The translations under genes and the position numbers were made by a program. Under the pieces are notes generated by a model. It worked only from the letters and a program-made list of their open reading frames with translations. It was not told where the DNA came from and searched no databases. Positions 36,668-46,841 of a stretch of 64,000 bases of DNA are shown piece by piece. Position 1 is the first letter of the stretch; each line of letters begins with the position of its first letter. Origin of the DNA: Pseudomonas sp. GV085 (lineage in GTDB: Bacteria > Pseudomonadota > Gammaproteobacteria > Pseudomonadales > Pseudomonadaceae); the NCBI RefSeq assembly GCF_003050925.1, contig NZ_QAOV01000004.1, positions 186,001 to 250,000 of the forward strand. Reading direction: 5' to 3'.

Positions 36668-37869
36668 CGCAATAGCTCCAGCGCCCGATCCAGGGCTTCA
36701 AAGAACCGCTCCAGGTCTTCGGAATCGTTGTACAGCGCCAACGACACCCGAATTGCCCCGGCCAGTTCAAAACTTTTGAGCAGCGGCATGGCGCAGTGAT
36801 GGCCGGCACGGACCGCGATCCCTTGTTCGGTCAGCAAATGCGCGAGATCGGAGTTATGCACACCCTCGACGGTAAAACTGGCCAGTGCCACTTGCGGTTT
36901 GCCCAGCAGGCGGATGCCGTGACGTGCCTCCAGGCCCTTGAGCAGACAGGCATGCAACGCCGCTTCATGGGCGGACACGGCCTCCTGATCGAGCCCTGCG
37001 AGATAATCCAGGGTCGCTCCCAGGCCGATCACACTGGCAATCGGCGGCGTCCCGGCCTCGAAACCCAGAGGTGCCGGGCGAAAGCGTGCGTCGTGATAAT
37101 TGGCATCGAGCACCATTTCACCGCCGAACTGCCAGGGACGCAGCTGTTGCAGAGCTGCATTGCGCCCGAACAGCACGCCCAGGCCATCAGGGCCGTAGAG
37201 CTTGTGACTGGAAAACACATAGAAGTCGCAGCCCAGTGCTTGCACGTCGTGGCGGCCATGGACCACGCCCTGGGCGCCATCGATCACGGTCAGGGCGTTG
37301 TGCGCCTTGGCCAGTGCCAGCAATTGAGGTAGCGGTTGCCACGCGCCAATCACGTTGGACAGTTGACTGACGGCCAACAGACGTGTGCGCGAACCGATCA
37401 AACCGGTGGCGGCTTCGAGGTCGATCACGCCGTCGGCATCCAGCGGCAGGATCACCAGTTTCAGGTCGCGACGGTGCGCCAGTTGCTGCCACGGCAACAA
37501 GTTGGCGTGATGTTCCAGGGCGCTGATGACAATCTCGTCGCCCGGATTGAAAAGATGTTCCAGGCCATAGGCCAGGAGATTCAGCGCGGACGTCGCGCCG
37601 TGGGTAAAGATGATCTGCCCGCAGTCGCCGGCATTGAGCCATTGCGCGACTTTGCGGCGGCTGTCCTCGAACGCCTGGGTGGCGTGGGCGCCAGGCAAAT
37701 GCTGCGCCCGATGCACGTTGGCCGCGCCGTTGGCGTAGTAATGCGCCAGGGCATCCAGCAGGGTTTGGGGTTTTTGCGTGGTCGCGGCGTTGTCCAGATA
37801 GGTCTGGCCTTGCCGTTGCAGGGCGGCGATGGCCGGAAAATCGGCGCGCCAGGGAGAGAGAATCATCAT
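36664..37869 (-). CDS. csdA: Cysteine desulfurase CsdA
   Basis: PLP enzyme taking sulfur from cysteine. The 401-residue product has the Schiff-base lysine K223 in FSSHKLYGPDG, the HGATSALNL cofactor region and the persulfide cysteine C359 in RAGHHCAMPLL. Start at 37869 (MMILSPWRADFP) is preferred; a frame to 37935 enters a REPIN. The pair csdA-csdE is translated together with an overlap and serves tcdA. Confidence 0.92.
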   Translation of the reverse strand: MMILSPWRADFPAIAALQRQGQTYLDNAATTQKPQTLLDALAHYYANGAANVHRAQHLPGAHATQAFEDSRRKVAQWLNAGDCGQIIFTHGATSALNLLAYGLEHLFNPGDEIVISALEHHANLLPWQQLAHRRDLKLVILPLDADGVIDLEAATGLIGSRTRLLAVSQLSNVIGAWQPLPQLLALAKAHNALTVIDGAQGVVHGRHDVQALGCDFYVFSSHKLYGPDGLGVLFGRNAALQQLRPWQFGGEMVLDANYHDARFRPAPLGFEAGTPPIASVIGLGATLDYLAGLDQEAVSAHEAALHACLLKGLEARHGIRLLGKPQVALASFTVEGVHNSDLAHLLTEQGIAVRAGHHCAMPLLKSFELAGAIRVSLALYNDSEDLERFFEALDRALELLR

Positions 37870-37902
37870 GCTATCGGGCCCTGGAGGGTTTACGCCTGAC
37901 CC

Positions 37903-38005
37903 GTGTAGGAGCGAGCTTGCTCGCGAAGAATGCAAGGATGACGCGGGGTGTCTGGTGCAGCGCGTTATCGTTGACGTCCATCGCGAGCAAGCTCGCTCCT
38001 ACACA
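37903..38005. repeat. REPIN (inverted REP pair)
   Basis: GTAGGAGCGAGCTTGCTCGC (37905-37924) and GCGAGCAAGCTCGCTCCTAC (37984-38003). The interior includes CGCGTTATCGTTGACG (37962-37977), identical to the 29.8-kb copy. Confidence 0.92.
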
Positions 38006-38021
38006 GGTGAATGCGTGACGC

Positions 38022-39056
38022 TTAGTTATGAGCGTGCAGCGCTTCGTTCAGTTCGATGGCCGATTTGTGGGTTTTGCACTCCACGGCACCGGTTTGCGAA
38101 TTGCGACGGAACAGCAGGTCGGTCTGGCCGGCCAGTTCACGGGCCTTCACGACTTTGACCAGCTGATTGTTCTCGTCCAGCAGCGCGACTTTGGTGCCGG
38201 CGGTCACGTACAGGCCCGACTCGACGGTGTTGCGGTCGCCCAGCGGGATACCGATACCGGCGTTGGCGCCGATCAGGCAGCCTTCGCCGACCTTGATCAC
38301 GATGTTGCCGCCGCCCGACAGGGTGCCCATGGTCGAGCAGCCCCCGCCCAGGTCCGAACCCTTGCCGACGAATACGCCAGCGGAAACGCGGCCTTCGATC
38401 ATGCCCGGGCCTTCGGTGCCGGCATTGAAGTTGATGAAACCTTCGTGCATCACGGTGGTGCCTTCGCCCACGTAAGCGCCCAGGCGCAGACGTGCAGCGT
38501 CAGCGATACGCACGCCGGCCGGAACCACGTAGTCGGTCATTTTCGGGAACTTGTCCACCGAGAACACTTCCAGCAGCTCGCCGCGCAGGCGGGCTTCGAG
38601 TTGCAGTTCGGCCAGTTCGCTCAGGTCGACCGCGCCCTGGCTGGTCCAGGCCACGTTTGGCAGCAACGGGAAGATCCCGGCCAGGTTCAGGCCGTGTGGC
38701 TTGACCAGGCGATGGCTCAGCAGGTGCAGCTTGAGGTAGGCCTCCGGGGTGGACGACAGCTGGGTGTCTTCAGCCAGCAAGGTGGCAACCAGCGGCTTGT
38801 GGCTCTCGGCCAGACGGGTCAGCAGGGCAGCCTGGGCAGCGTCGACGCCTTTGAGGGCTTCGGCCAGTTGCGAGGCCTGGGCGGTGCTGAATGCGATGGC
38901 CTGATTGCCTTCGGTGTAGCCCAGGATCGGTGCGATAACGGCGACGACTTCAGCCGATGGCTTGAGTACCGGGGCGGCGTAGAACACTTCCAGCCATGCG
39001 CCTTGACGGTTTTGAGTGCCGACGCCGAAGGCCAGGCTGAACAGGGTAGTAGACAT
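38022..39056 (-). CDS. dapD: Tetrahydrodipicolinate N-succinyltransferase
   Basis: Transfers succinyl from succinyl-CoA to tetrahydrodipicolinate in the succinylase branch of DAP/lysine synthesis. The 344-residue form is the long Pseudomonas type, with a C-terminal left-handed beta-helix of hexapeptide repeats (IADAARLRLGAYVGEGTTVM through GEGCLIGANAGIGIPLGDR) and the family's EGRVSAGVFVGKGSDLGGG. dapC lies 660 bases downstream and dapE 6 kb away. Confidence 0.96.
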   Translation of the reverse strand: MSTTLFSLAFGVGTQNRQGAWLEVFYAAPVLKPSAEVVAVIAPILGYTEGNQAIAFSTAQASQLAEALKGVDAAQAALLTRLAESHKPLVATLLAEDTQLSSTPEAYLKLHLLSHRLVKPHGLNLAGIFPLLPNVAWTSQGAVDLSELAELQLEARLRGELLEVFSVDKFPKMTDYVVPAGVRIADAARLRLGAYVGEGTTVMHEGFINFNAGTEGPGMIEGRVSAGVFVGKGSDLGGGCSTMGTLSGGGNIVIKVGEGCLIGANAGIGIPLGDRNTVESGLYVTAGTKVALLDENNQLVKVVKARELAGQTDLLFRRNSQTGAVECKTHKSAIELNEALHAHN

Positions 39057-39088
39057 GTTGATACCTCTAACAAAATGGAACGGGCTGC

Positions 39089-39451
39089 TTACTTGAGCGC
39101 GGCCGCGTAGATATCTGGCTTGAAGCCAATCAGGGTTCGGTCACCGAGATCGAGCACCGGGCGCTTGATCATCGAGGGTTGTGCGAGCATCAGTTCGATG
39201 GCTTTCGTCTGGTCGAGATCGGCTTTACGTTCGTCGTCGAGCTTGCGAAAGGTCGTGCCTGCACGGTTCAACACCACTTCCCAGCCGTGCTCGCTGCACC
39301 ATTGGGTGAGGTGTTCACGGTCGATACCGACCGCTTTGTAATCATGAAAGTCATAGCTGACAGCGTGTTCATCGAGCCAGGTGCGCGCCTTTTTCATGGT
39401 GTCGCAGGCTTTGATGCCGAAAAGGTGCAACGTTTTGCTTGAAACGGTCAA
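39089..39451 (-). CDS. ArsC/Spx-family reductase-like protein (YffB type)
   Basis: A 120-residue thioredoxin-fold protein with G-I-K-A-C16-D-T-M-K-K-A and the conserved MLAQPSMIKRPVLDLGD. YffB-like members have a single N-terminal cysteine; true arsenate reductases need further conserved arginines and act with glutaredoxin. No ars genes are nearby, so arsenate detoxification is unlikely; redox or regulatory function is possible. It lies 32 bases upstream of dapD on the same strand and is probably cotranscribed with it, as in other pseudomonads. Confidence 0.86.
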   Translation of the reverse strand: MTVSSKTLHLFGIKACDTMKKARTWLDEHAVSYDFHDYKAVGIDREHLTQWCSEHGWEVVLNRAGTTFRKLDDERKADLDQTKAIELMLAQPSMIKRPVLDLGDRTLIGFKPDIYAAALK

Positions 39452-39675
39452 GGAATTGCCCCCTTTACAGGTGCTGGAAATAAATGGTCTGGGATTATGC
39501 CATGGCCGAACGGTTTCGCGGCGGCTGGTTGTCCTGTCAACACAAAACCTGTGGGAGCGGTGTTTCAGGGCGGGCGCAGCGCCCGGAGTTGTACAGCCGC
39601 AGTCGTCATCACCGGATTGGCGATGACGTGTTGCGTGAGGTGTTGGGGGAGCTGGATTTGAGTGAGCCCGAACCC

Positions 39676-39699
39676 GGCCAGGTGAAGTAACACCTGGCC
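39676..39699 (-). terminator. Hairpin downstream of dapC
   Basis: GGCCAGGTG, loop AAGTAA, CACCTGGCC: a perfect 9-bp stem 16 bases past the dapC stop. No T-run follows on the minus strand, so termination would be weak. The rest of 39452-39675 holds a truncated REP (near 39550) and no supported gene. Confidence 0.5.
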
Positions 39700-39715
39700 C
39701 TGAGCGGCGGCGCGG

Positions 39716-40915
39716 TTATTTGCGGCGCTGGATGAACGCGCGAATCCGCTCGGCAGCTTCGACACACTCGGCAAGCGGCGCAACCAGAGCCAAGCGTACA
39801 CGCCCGGCACCCGGGTTGACGCCATCCACATCTCGCGACAGGTAAGAACCCGGCACCACGGTCACGTGCTCCTGCTCGAACAGGTCGCGGCAGAAGGCGG
39901 CGTCGTCACCGGCTACATTCGGCCACAGGTAGAAGCTGCCATCTGGCCGCTGTACGTCCATGACCGGGCTGAGGATTTCCAGAACTGCATCGAACTTCTC
40001 GCGATACAGCGCACGGTTGGCGCGCACATGCACCTCGTCATTCCACGCGGCAACACTGGCCAGTTGTGTTTGAACCGGCATCGCGCAGCCGTGGTAGGTG
40101 CGATAGAGCAGGAAGCCCTTGAGAATGTCGGCGTCACCGGTGACAAAGCCCGAACGCAGTCCCGGCAGGTTCGAACGCTTGGACAGGCTGTGGAACACCA
40201 CGCAACGCTTGAAGTCCTTGCGACCCAGTTCTGTGCAAGCGCTGAGCAGGCCTGGCGGCGGGGTTTGTTCGTCGAAGTACAGCTCGCTGTAGCACTCATC
40301 GGCGGCAATCACGAAGTCATATTCGTCGGCCAGGGCGATCAGCTTTTTCAGGGTTTGCACCGGAATCAAAGCACCGGTCGGGTTGCCTGGCGAGCACAGG
40401 AACAGGATTTGGCAGCGTTTCCAGATGTCTGGCGACACGGCGTCGAAATCCGGGTTGAAGCCGTTTTCGTCCAGGCACGGCAGGTAATGCGGCTTGGCCC
40501 CGGCGAGGAACGCCGCGCCTTCGTAGATCTGATAGAACGGGTTCGGGCTGACCACCAGCGCGTCATCGCCACGGTTGACCACGGTCTGCGTGAAGGCGAA
40601 CAGCGCTTCGCGGGTGCCGTTGACCGGCAGTACGTTGCGCGCCGGGTCGATCCAGCCTTTGGGGACATCGAAGCGACGTTCGCACCATGCCGCGATGGCT
40701 TCGCGCAGCTCCGGGATACCGAGGGTGGTCGGGTACACGGCCATTTTTTCCAGATTGTTGGCCAGGGCCTCGGCGACAAAGCTTGGCGAACGGTGTTTCG
40801 GCTCGCCGATGGACAGCGCGATCGGGCGCTTGTCCGGGTTGGGCGTCACGCTGCCGAGCAGGGCGCGGAGTTTCTCGAACGGGTAGGGCTGGAGCTGGGA
40901 CAGAGCGTTGTTCAT
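39716..40915 (-). CDS. dapC: Succinyldiaminopimelate transaminase
   Basis: PLP aminotransferase converting N-succinyl-2-amino-6-ketopimelate and glutamate to N-succinyl-DAP. The 399-residue product is class I/II with PVNGTREALFAFTQ, SPGNPTGALI, AADECYSELYFDE and the lysine region HSLSKRSNLPGLRSGF. The placement beside dapD and glnD matches the P. aeruginosa order. The ATG at 40915 is used; the codon before it is TTG. Confidence 0.92.
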   Translation of the reverse strand: MNNALSQLQPYPFEKLRALLGSVTPNPDKRPIALSIGEPKHRSPSFVAEALANNLEKMAVYPTTLGIPELREAIAAWCERRFDVPKGWIDPARNVLPVNGTREALFAFTQTVVNRGDDALVVSPNPFYQIYEGAAFLAGAKPHYLPCLDENGFNPDFDAVSPDIWKRCQILFLCSPGNPTGALIPVQTLKKLIALADEYDFVIAADECYSELYFDEQTPPPGLLSACTELGRKDFKRCVVFHSLSKRSNLPGLRSGFVTGDADILKGFLLYRTYHGCAMPVQTQLASVAAWNDEVHVRANRALYREKFDAVLEILSPVMDVQRPDGSFYLWPNVAGDDAAFCRDLFEQEHVTVVPGSYLSRDVDGVNPGAGRVRLALVAPLAECVEAAERIRAFIQRRK

Positions 40916-40956
40916 CAATGTATCTCGTTCGGTGTGGGAACGGGCAAGCCCTGTTT

Positions 40957-41060
40957 CCTGTAGGAGCTGGCTTGCCAGCGATGGTCGTCAACGATAACGC
41001 GTGCTTACTGGGTAAGCGTGGCGCTTTTGATTCCTTCGCTGGCAAGCCAGCTCCTACAAG
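40957..41060. repeat. REPIN (inverted REP pair)
   Basis: GTAGGAGCTGGCTTGCCAGC (40960-40979) and GCTGGCAAGCCAGCTCCTAC (41038-41057). The interior has CGTCAACGATAACGCG (40986-41001), again the shared REPIN core. Confidence 0.92.
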
Positions 41061-41095
41061 GGGCAGGTTCGCCCCCCGGATAGGGGTCGGTTGAT

Positions 41096-43798
41096 TCAGA
41101 TGCTGATGCGCGTCAGTTTGATATCGGGTTCCTGGTTGACGCTCAGTTGTTCGACGATCGCATCCTGCAGGCGGCTGCACAGCAGCGGGTCGGACAGCGG
41201 CTGGTTGTTGGCGTCGGTGATGAAAAACACGTCTTCCACGCGCTCACCGAGGGTGGCGATCTTGGCGTTTTGCAGCGACAGATCGAACTCCAGGAAAATC
41301 GTGCCAATCCGCGCCAGCAGGCCCGGGCGGTCGGGCGCCGTGAGCTCCAGTACCGTCACCTGGCGCTGGGCGTCGTTGTGGATCGTTACCTGCGGCGCAA
41401 AGGCGAAATGCTTGAGCTGGCGTGGAACCCGGCGCTGGATGATGGTCGGGTAGTCGTCCGGGTTGCGCAGGGCTTCGGTCAGACCGTCACGGATTTGCTT
41501 GATCCGCGCCGGGTTATCGCCGATCGAGTCGCCGTCGGTGTCGAGCACGATGTAGGTGTCGAGGGTGAACTGGCTGGTGGAGGTGATGACCCGGGCGTCG
41601 TGAATGTTCAGGTTGAGCTGGTCCATCGCGGCCACGGTCACGGCAAAGAAGTCGTGCTGGTCGGGGGCGTAGATGAAGATTTGCGTACCACCTTCAAATT
41701 CGCGCTGGGTGGTTTCCTTGATCAGTACCAACGGCCCGCCGTCGGCCGGTTGCTGGAGGATCGCGTCGCTGTGCCAGGCCACGTCGCCGGCGGTGTGGCG
41801 CAGGAAATAGTCATCACCCAACTGCGCCCACAGTTGCTCGACATCGTCCGGGTCGGTGCCGCCGCGCACCAGGATATCCAGGGCGGCGCTCTGGGTCTGA
41901 CGGATCTGTTCTTCGCGGTCCACCGGGTTCTCCAGGCCACGACGCAGGGCGCGCTTGGTCTCGGTATAGAGCTGGCGCAGCAGGCTGGCGCGCCAGGAGT
42001 TCCACAGGGTCGGGTTGGTGGCGTTGATGTCGGCGACGGTCAGCACATACAGATAGTTGAGGCGGGTTTCGTCGCCGACGATCTGTGCGAAATCGTGGAT
42101 CACCTGCGGGTCGGACAAGTCCTTGCGCTGGGCGGTGGTCGACATCACCAGGTGGTTTTGCACCAGCCACACGATCAGGCGGCTGTCCCACACTGGCAGA
42201 TGGTGGCGCTGGCAAAAGGCCTCGGCATCCACGGCGCCGATGTCCGAGTGATCGCCATGCCGGCCTTTGCCGATGTCGTGGTACAGGCCGGCCATGTAGA
42301 TCAGCTCGGGTTTGGGCAGCTTGCCCATGAGCTTGCTGGCCAGCGGGAATTTTTCCGACACCTGGGTGTACTGCAACTTACGCAGGTGTTTGATCAGGTT
42401 CAGGGTGTGCGCGTCGACCGTATAGATGTGGAACAGGTCGTGTTGCATCTGCCCGACGATAAAACCGAATTCGGGTAGATAGCGCCCCAGGATGCCGTAA
42501 CGGTTCATTCGCCGCAGGTTGCGGTGGATGCCGATCTTGCATTTGAACAATTCGATAAACAGGCTGGTATTGCGAATATCGTTGCGGAAGTCGTCGTCGA
42601 TCAGGTGACGGTGCTCCCGCAGCAGACGAATGGTGTCGGCGCGCACGCCCTTGATTTCCGGCTGCTGGGCCATCAGCACGAAGATTTCGAGCATGGCGAA
42701 CGGCGTGCGGCGGAAGACGTTGTCGTGGCGTGCTTCGATGTAGCCGTCATGCAGCTGGAAGCGCGAGTTGATCGGCTGCGGCGGCGCTTGGTCTTCCGGT
42801 GCGAGGATGACTTCCTCGAAGTGCTGGATGATCAGGTCGCTGAGCTGGGCGATGCTCATCACCACCCGGTAATACTGCTGCATGAAATTTTCGATGGCTT
42901 GTTTGGCGTCGTCGCCTTTGAAGCCCAGCAGTCCGGCAATGGTGCGCTGGTGATCGAACAGCAGGCGGTCTTCGGAGCGGCCGGCGAGCATGTGCAGGGC
43001 ATAGCGAACCTTCCACAGGAACTCCTGGGAAGAGGCGAGCAGGGCATTTTCACTCTCGACCAGGAATCCTTCGCCCGCCAGTGCCCGCAAGTTCAGGGTG
43101 CCGTACTCGCGACGGGCCACCCACAAGATCGTCTGGATATCCCGCAGGCCGCCGGGCGAGCCTTTGACGTTGGGTTCCAGGTTGTATTCGGTGTCGTTGT
43201 ACTTGTGGTGGCGGGCCTTTTGTTCGGCACGCTTGGCCAGGAAGAAGTCCTTGCTCGGCCACATGTGCGCGGTGCTGGTGGCGTCCAGCATGCGCTGGCG
43301 CAAATGCTCGGGGCCGGCGATGGTGCGGCTTTCCATCAGGTTGGTGACGACCGTCAGGTCGGCGCGGGCTTCGATGGCGCACTCGTCGACCGAGCGAACG
43401 CTCTGACCGACCTCCAGGCCGATGTCCCACAGCAGCGTCAGAAAACGCTCGATGGAATCGCGGAAAACTTCATGGTCGGCGCTGTCCAGCAGGATCAGCA
43501 AATCGATATCGGAGTAAGGATGCAATTCACCACGGCCGTAGCCGCCGACCGCAACCAGTGCGATGTCGGCGTCCTCGCTCCAGCTGAACTGATCCCAGGC
43601 TTTCTGCAGGATGTTGTCGACGAACCAGGCGCGATCCTCGATCAGCCGGCGAATGTCGCGGCCGCTACGAAAGCGCGCGTCAAGCACCTCGCGGGCCTGG
43701 CGGATCGCCTTCTTGAAGGCCGCGATCGGGCTAGCCTTCAGGGCCAGTTCAGCCTGGAACTGGCCGCGGTCGAAGAGTTCGGGATCCACCTGCGGCAT
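41096..43798 (-). CDS. glnD: Bifunctional uridylyltransferase/uridylyl-removing enzyme
   Basis: Nitrogen sensor that adds UMP to, or removes it from, PII proteins according to glutamine. The 900-residue product has the nucleotidyltransferase site GGYGRG (85-90) with D97 and D99 in SDIDLL, a GlnD linker, an HD domain with [16 protein letters not shown] (UMP removal), and two C-terminal ACT domains ([15 protein letters not shown] in the last) that bind glutamine. Upstream is map, with no overlap. Confidence 0.97.
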   Translation of the reverse strand: MPQVDPELFDRGQFQAELALKASPIAAFKKAIRQAREVLDARFRSGRDIRRLIEDRAWFVDNILQKAWDQFSWSEDADIALVAVGGYGRGELHPYSDIDLLILLDSADHEVFRDSIERFLTLLWDIGLEVGQSVRSVDECAIEARADLTVVTNLMESRTIAGPEHLRQRMLDATSTAHMWPSKDFFLAKRAEQKARHHKYNDTEYNLEPNVKGSPGGLRDIQTILWVARREYGTLNLRALAGEGFLVESENALLASSQEFLWKVRYALHMLAGRSEDRLLFDHQRTIAGLLGFKGDDAKQAIENFMQQYYRVVMSIAQLSDLIIQHFEEVILAPEDQAPPQPINSRFQLHDGYIEARHDNVFRRTPFAMLEIFVLMAQQPEIKGVRADTIRLLREHRHLIDDDFRNDIRNTSLFIELFKCKIGIHRNLRRMNRYGILGRYLPEFGFIVGQMQHDLFHIYTVDAHTLNLIKHLRKLQYTQVSEKFPLASKLMGKLPKPELIYMAGLYHDIGKGRHGDHSDIGAVDAEAFCQRHHLPVWDSRLIVWLVQNHLVMSTTAQRKDLSDPQVIHDFAQIVGDETRLNYLYVLTVADINATNPTLWNSWRASLLRQLYTETKRALRRGLENPVDREEQIRQTQSAALDILVRGGTDPDDVEQLWAQLGDDYFLRHTAGDVAWHSDAILQQPADGGPLVLIKETTQREFEGGTQIFIYAPDQHDFFAVTVAAMDQLNLNIHDARVITSTSQFTLDTYIVLDTDGDSIGDNPARIKQIRDGLTEALRNPDDYPTIIQRRVPRQLKHFAFAPQVTIHNDAQRQVTVLELTAPDRPGLLARIGTIFLEFDLSLQNAKIATLGERVEDVFFITDANNQPLSDPLLCSRLQDAIVEQLSVNQEPDIKLTRISI

Positions 43799-43839
43799 CG
43801 ATTGGCTTTCCTTTCTGTAGGCGATGTACGGTAACGGGA

Positions 43840-44622
43840 TCAGGCCGAAACGCGAGGGATGGTGTCATCGCTGCGCAGGGTGAAGATCTCGTAACCGGTT
43901 TCGGTCACCAGCAGGGTGTGCTCCCACTGTGCCGAGAGCTTGCGGTCCTTGGTGATCGCGGTCCAGCCGTCGCCCAGTACCTTGGTGTCGGCACGGCCCT
44001 GGTTGATCATCGGCTCGATGGTGAAGGTCATGCCGGCCTTGAGTTCCATGCCGGTGCCCGCGCGGCCGTAGTGCAAAATCTGCGGCTCTTCGTGGAACAC
44101 CTTGCCGATACCGTGGCCGCAGAACTCGCGAACCACCGAGAATCCGTTTTTTTCAGCGTGCTTCTGGATGATTTCACCGATGTCGCCCAGGCGGCAGCCG
44201 GGTTTGACGATTTCAATCGCCTTGTACATGCACTCCTGAGTCACCTTGGACAGGCGCTCGGCCCAGACCGGCACGGTGCCGACGTGGAACATGCGGCTGG
44301 TGTCGCCGTGGTAACCGTCCTTGATGACGGTGACGTCGATGTTCAGGGTATCGCCATCTTTCAGCGGCTTGTCGTTCGGGATGCCGTGGCAGACTACGTG
44401 GTTGATCGACGTGCAGATCGACTTCGGATAACCCTTGTAGTTGAGCGGGGCAGGGATGGCTTTCTGCTCGTTGACGATGTAGTCGTGGCAGATCTGGTCC
44501 AGTTGGTCGGTGGTAACGCCCGGCTTGACATATTCGGCAATCATTTCCAGCACATCGGCGGCCAGTTTGCCGGCGATACGCATTTTGGCAATATCCTCGG
44601 GGGTTTTGAGGGTGACGGTCAT
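43840..44622 (-). CDS. map: Methionine aminopeptidase, type I
   Basis: Removes the initiator methionine from new proteins. The 260-residue product has the pita-bread fold with metal residues in [20 protein letters not shown], the [16 protein letters not shown] stretch and [11 protein letters not shown]. It lies divergent from rpsB, the usual arrangement, with about 370 bases between. Confidence 0.97.
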   Translation of the reverse strand: MTVTLKTPEDIAKMRIAGKLAADVLEMIAEYVKPGVTTDQLDQICHDYIVNEQKAIPAPLNYKGYPKSICTSINHVVCHGIPNDKPLKDGDTLNIDVTVIKDGYHGDTSRMFHVGTVPVWAERLSKVTQECMYKAIEIVKPGCRLGDIGEIIQKHAEKNGFSVVREFCGHGIGKVFHEEPQILHYGRAGTGMELKAGMTFTIEPMINQGRADTKVLGDGWTAITKDRKLSAQWEHTLLVTETGYEIFTLRSDDTIPRVSA

Positions 44623-44992
44623 ACAGGCTCTCTCTGCGCCAGGCGGCGCTTTCTAAACGGAAAGGGCATTGCGCGATCGATCTTCGCAGCCCTGAAAATG
44701 CGATTCTACCAGACGATCAGCGCAAATCCGCGCCTGTGTGCATCGCTTCTCTCTATAGAATGGTGCATTCTTGGCGGATTCCAAGGGATGGAACAAAGCG
44801 CCCGCCAGGATTTCAGAATCCGGGTTTCGTTTTGCCCTGCCTTGTGATATAAAATGCGCCGCTTTCCGGGGATGTCCCGAAAAGCCTAAATCCACACACG
44901 TGTCGACACGATGACCTGGGTGCCTTCAGCTGATGCTGCTGGTTGGTCATTGGGATACGTGGAGGCCAAACCCGACTTATTAAGGAACTATC
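44623..44992. promoter_or_regulatory. map-rpsB divergent region with structured rpsB leader
   Basis: The 370 bases hold no gene. TATAAAAT at 44848-44855 is a likely -10 for rpsB, although I see no convincing -35. Downstream are a 12-bp palindrome (CGTGTCGACACG, 44899-44910) and a hairpin with ATGACC (44911-44916) paired to GGTCAT (44945-44950) around CAGC-TGAT-GCTG (44927-44938). Gamma-proteobacterial rpsB leaders bind S2 for autoregulation, and this fold is a good candidate. Confidence 0.6.
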
Positions 44993-45730
44993 ATGTCCCA
45001 AGTCAACATGCGCGATATGCTGAAGGCCGGTGTGCACTTCGGTCACCAGACCCGTTACTGGAACCCGAAAATGGGCAAGTACATTTTCGGCGCGCGTAAC
45101 AAGATCCACATCATCAACCTTGAAAAAACCCTGCCAATGTTCAACGAAGCTCTGACTTTCGTAGAGCGTCTGGCCCAGGGCAAAAACAAGATTCTGTTCG
45201 TCGGCACCAAGCGTTCCGCTGGCAAGATCGTTGCTGAAGAAGCAGCACGTTGCGGTTCGCCGTACGTCGATCACCGCTGGTTGGGCGGCATGCTGACCAA
45301 CTTCAAGACCATTCGTGCTTCCATCAAGCGTCTGCGTGACCTTGAAGTTCAAGCAGAAGACGGTACTTTCGCCAAGCTGACCAAGAAAGAAGCGCTGATG
45401 CGCACTCGTGACCTGGAAAAGCTGGATCGTTCCCTGGGTGGTATCAAGGACATGGGCGGTCTGCCAGACGCTCTGTTCGTTATCGACGTTGATCACGAGC
45501 GTATCGCGATCACCGAAGCCAACAAGCTGGGCATCCCGGTTATCGGCGTAGTCGATACCAACAGCAGCCCGGAAGGCGTTGACTACATCATCCCAGGCAA
45601 CGATGACGCAATCCGCGCTATCCAGCTGTACATGGGTTCGATGGCTGACGCTGTCATCCGCGGTCGCAACAATGTTGCCGGCGGCACCGTTGAGTTCGCA
45701 GCTGAAGAAACTCAGGCTGCAGCTGAGTAA
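44993..45730 (+). CDS. rpsB: 30S ribosomal protein S2
   Basis: Small-subunit protein needed for binding of S1 and for translation initiation. The 245-residue product begins [20 protein letters not shown], with [12 protein letters not shown] and [19 protein letters not shown]. It is first in the cluster and separated from tsf by an intrinsic terminator, consistent with attenuation. Confidence 0.98.
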   Translation: MSQVNMRDMLKAGVHFGHQTRYWNPKMGKYIFGARNKIHIINLEKTLPMFNEALTFVERLAQGKNKILFVGTKRSAGKIVAEEAARCGSPYVDHRWLGGMLTNFKTIRASIKRLRDLEVQAEDGTFAKLTKKEALMRTRDLEKLDRSLGGIKDMGGLPDALFVIDVDHERIAITEANKLGIPVIGVVDTNSSPEGVDYIIPGNDDAIRAIQLYMGSMADAVIRGRNNVAGGTVEFAAEETQAAAE

Positions 45731-45758
45731 TTGACGCCCTGGCGTTGACTCAGTAAGC

Positions 45759-45783
45759 AAAAAGGGGGCTTGGCCCCCTTTTT
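45759..45783 (+). terminator. Intrinsic terminator between rpsB and tsf
   Basis: AAAAAGGGGGC, loop TTG, GCCCCCTTTTT: a strong stem with a T-run 28 bases after rpsB, acting as an attenuator if tsf is cotranscribed. Confidence 0.93.
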
Positions 45784-45919
45784 GCCACCTCGAAAACCAT
45801 TTGTCGGCGCCCACTGCTCTATCTGTAACGTGCGGCAGCTAACAAGGGTGGTTCGGGAAGAATTGATCGCCCGTTCGATCGGGTGGAATGGTTGAAAACC
45901 TATCCAAGAGGATTTTGAA

Positions 45920-46783
45920 ATGGCAGAGATTACTGCAGCGTTGGTCAAAGAACTGCGCGAGCGTACCGGCGAAGGCATGATGGATTGCAAAAAGGCCTTG
46001 ACCAAGGCTGGCGGCGACATCGAGAAAGCCATTGATGACATGCGTGCTTCGGGCGCCATCAAGGCTGCCAAGAAAGCCGGCAACGTTGCCGCTGAAGGCG
46101 CAATCGCGCTGAAGGAAGACGGTAAATCCGCCGTTCTGCTGGAAGTGAACTCGCAGACCGACTTCCTGGCCCTGCAGGACGACTTCAAGGAATTTGTTGC
46201 AGCAAGCGTTGAAAAAGCGTTCGCCGACAAGTTGACTGATGTTGCTCCGCTGATCGAAGCTCAAGAAACTGCTCGCCTGGTACTGGTCGGCAAGGTTGGC
46301 GAAAACGTCAACATCCGTCGTCTGGCACGCGTTGAAGGTGACGTTGTCGGTGGCTACCTGCACGGCAACAAGATCGGTGTTGCAGTTGTCCTGAAAGGCG
46401 GCAGTGTTGAGCTGGCCAAGGACATCGCTATGCACGTAGCGGCTACCAATCCTGAATTCCTGCTGCCATCGGAAGTTTCCGCTGAAGCGATCGAGCGCGA
46501 GAAAGGCGTGTTCCTGACGCTGAACGCTGACAAGATCGCCGGCAAGCCGGAAAACATCGTTGAAAACATGGTCAAAGGCCGTATCAGCAAGTTCCTGGCC
46601 GAAGCCAGCCTGGTTGAGCAGGCGTTCGTCAAGAACCCTGAAATCAAGGTCGGCGAACTGGCCAAGAAAGCCGGCGCTGAAATCGTTTCCTTCACTTACT
46701 TCAAAGTAGGCGAAGGCATCGAGAAGCCAGTGGACAACTTCGCAGAAGAAGTTGCTGCCCAGCTGGCTGCCGCCAAGCAATAA
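45920..46783 (+). CDS. tsf: Elongation factor Ts
   Basis: Guanine-nucleotide exchange factor of EF-Tu. The 287-residue product has the N-terminal UBA-like part (RERTGEGMMDCKKALTKAGG), the TDFL(A) motif in VNSQTDFLAL and the core domains. An intrinsic terminator lies before it and another after it. AGAGGAT precedes the ATG. Confidence 0.98.
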   Translation: MAEITAALVKELRERTGEGMMDCKKALTKAGGDIEKAIDDMRASGAIKAAKKAGNVAAEGAIALKEDGKSAVLLEVNSQTDFLALQDDFKEFVAASVEKAFADKLTDVAPLIEAQETARLVLVGKVGENVNIRRLARVEGDVVGGYLHGNKIGVAVVLKGGSVELAKDIAMHVAATNPEFLLPSEVSAEAIEREKGVFLTLNADKIAGKPENIVENMVKGRISKFLAEASLVEQAFVKNPEIKVGELAKKAGAEIVSFTYFKVGEGIEKPVDNFAEEVAAQLAAAKQ

Positions 46784-46807
46784 GACGGTTTTTTAACTGT
46801 CGCCCAG

Positions 46808-46841
46808 AAGAGGCTGCCCGCTCACGCGCGCAGCCTCTTTT
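46808..46841 (+). terminator. Intrinsic terminator after tsf
   Basis: AAGAGGCTGC (46808-46817) pairs with GCAGCCTCTT (46830-46839) and continues into TT. It separates tsf from pyrH, which should have its own promoter in 46842-46990. Confidence 0.85.

Noticed and set aside
39089..39451. Arsenate reductase for arsenic resistance
   Set aside because: Single N-terminal cysteine of the YffB/Spx type and no ars genes nearby; coupled instead to dapD.
39484..39690. 68-residue open frame between the ArsC-like gene and dapC
   Set aside because: Contains a truncated REP sequence and hairpin DNA; no ribosome binding site or family match.
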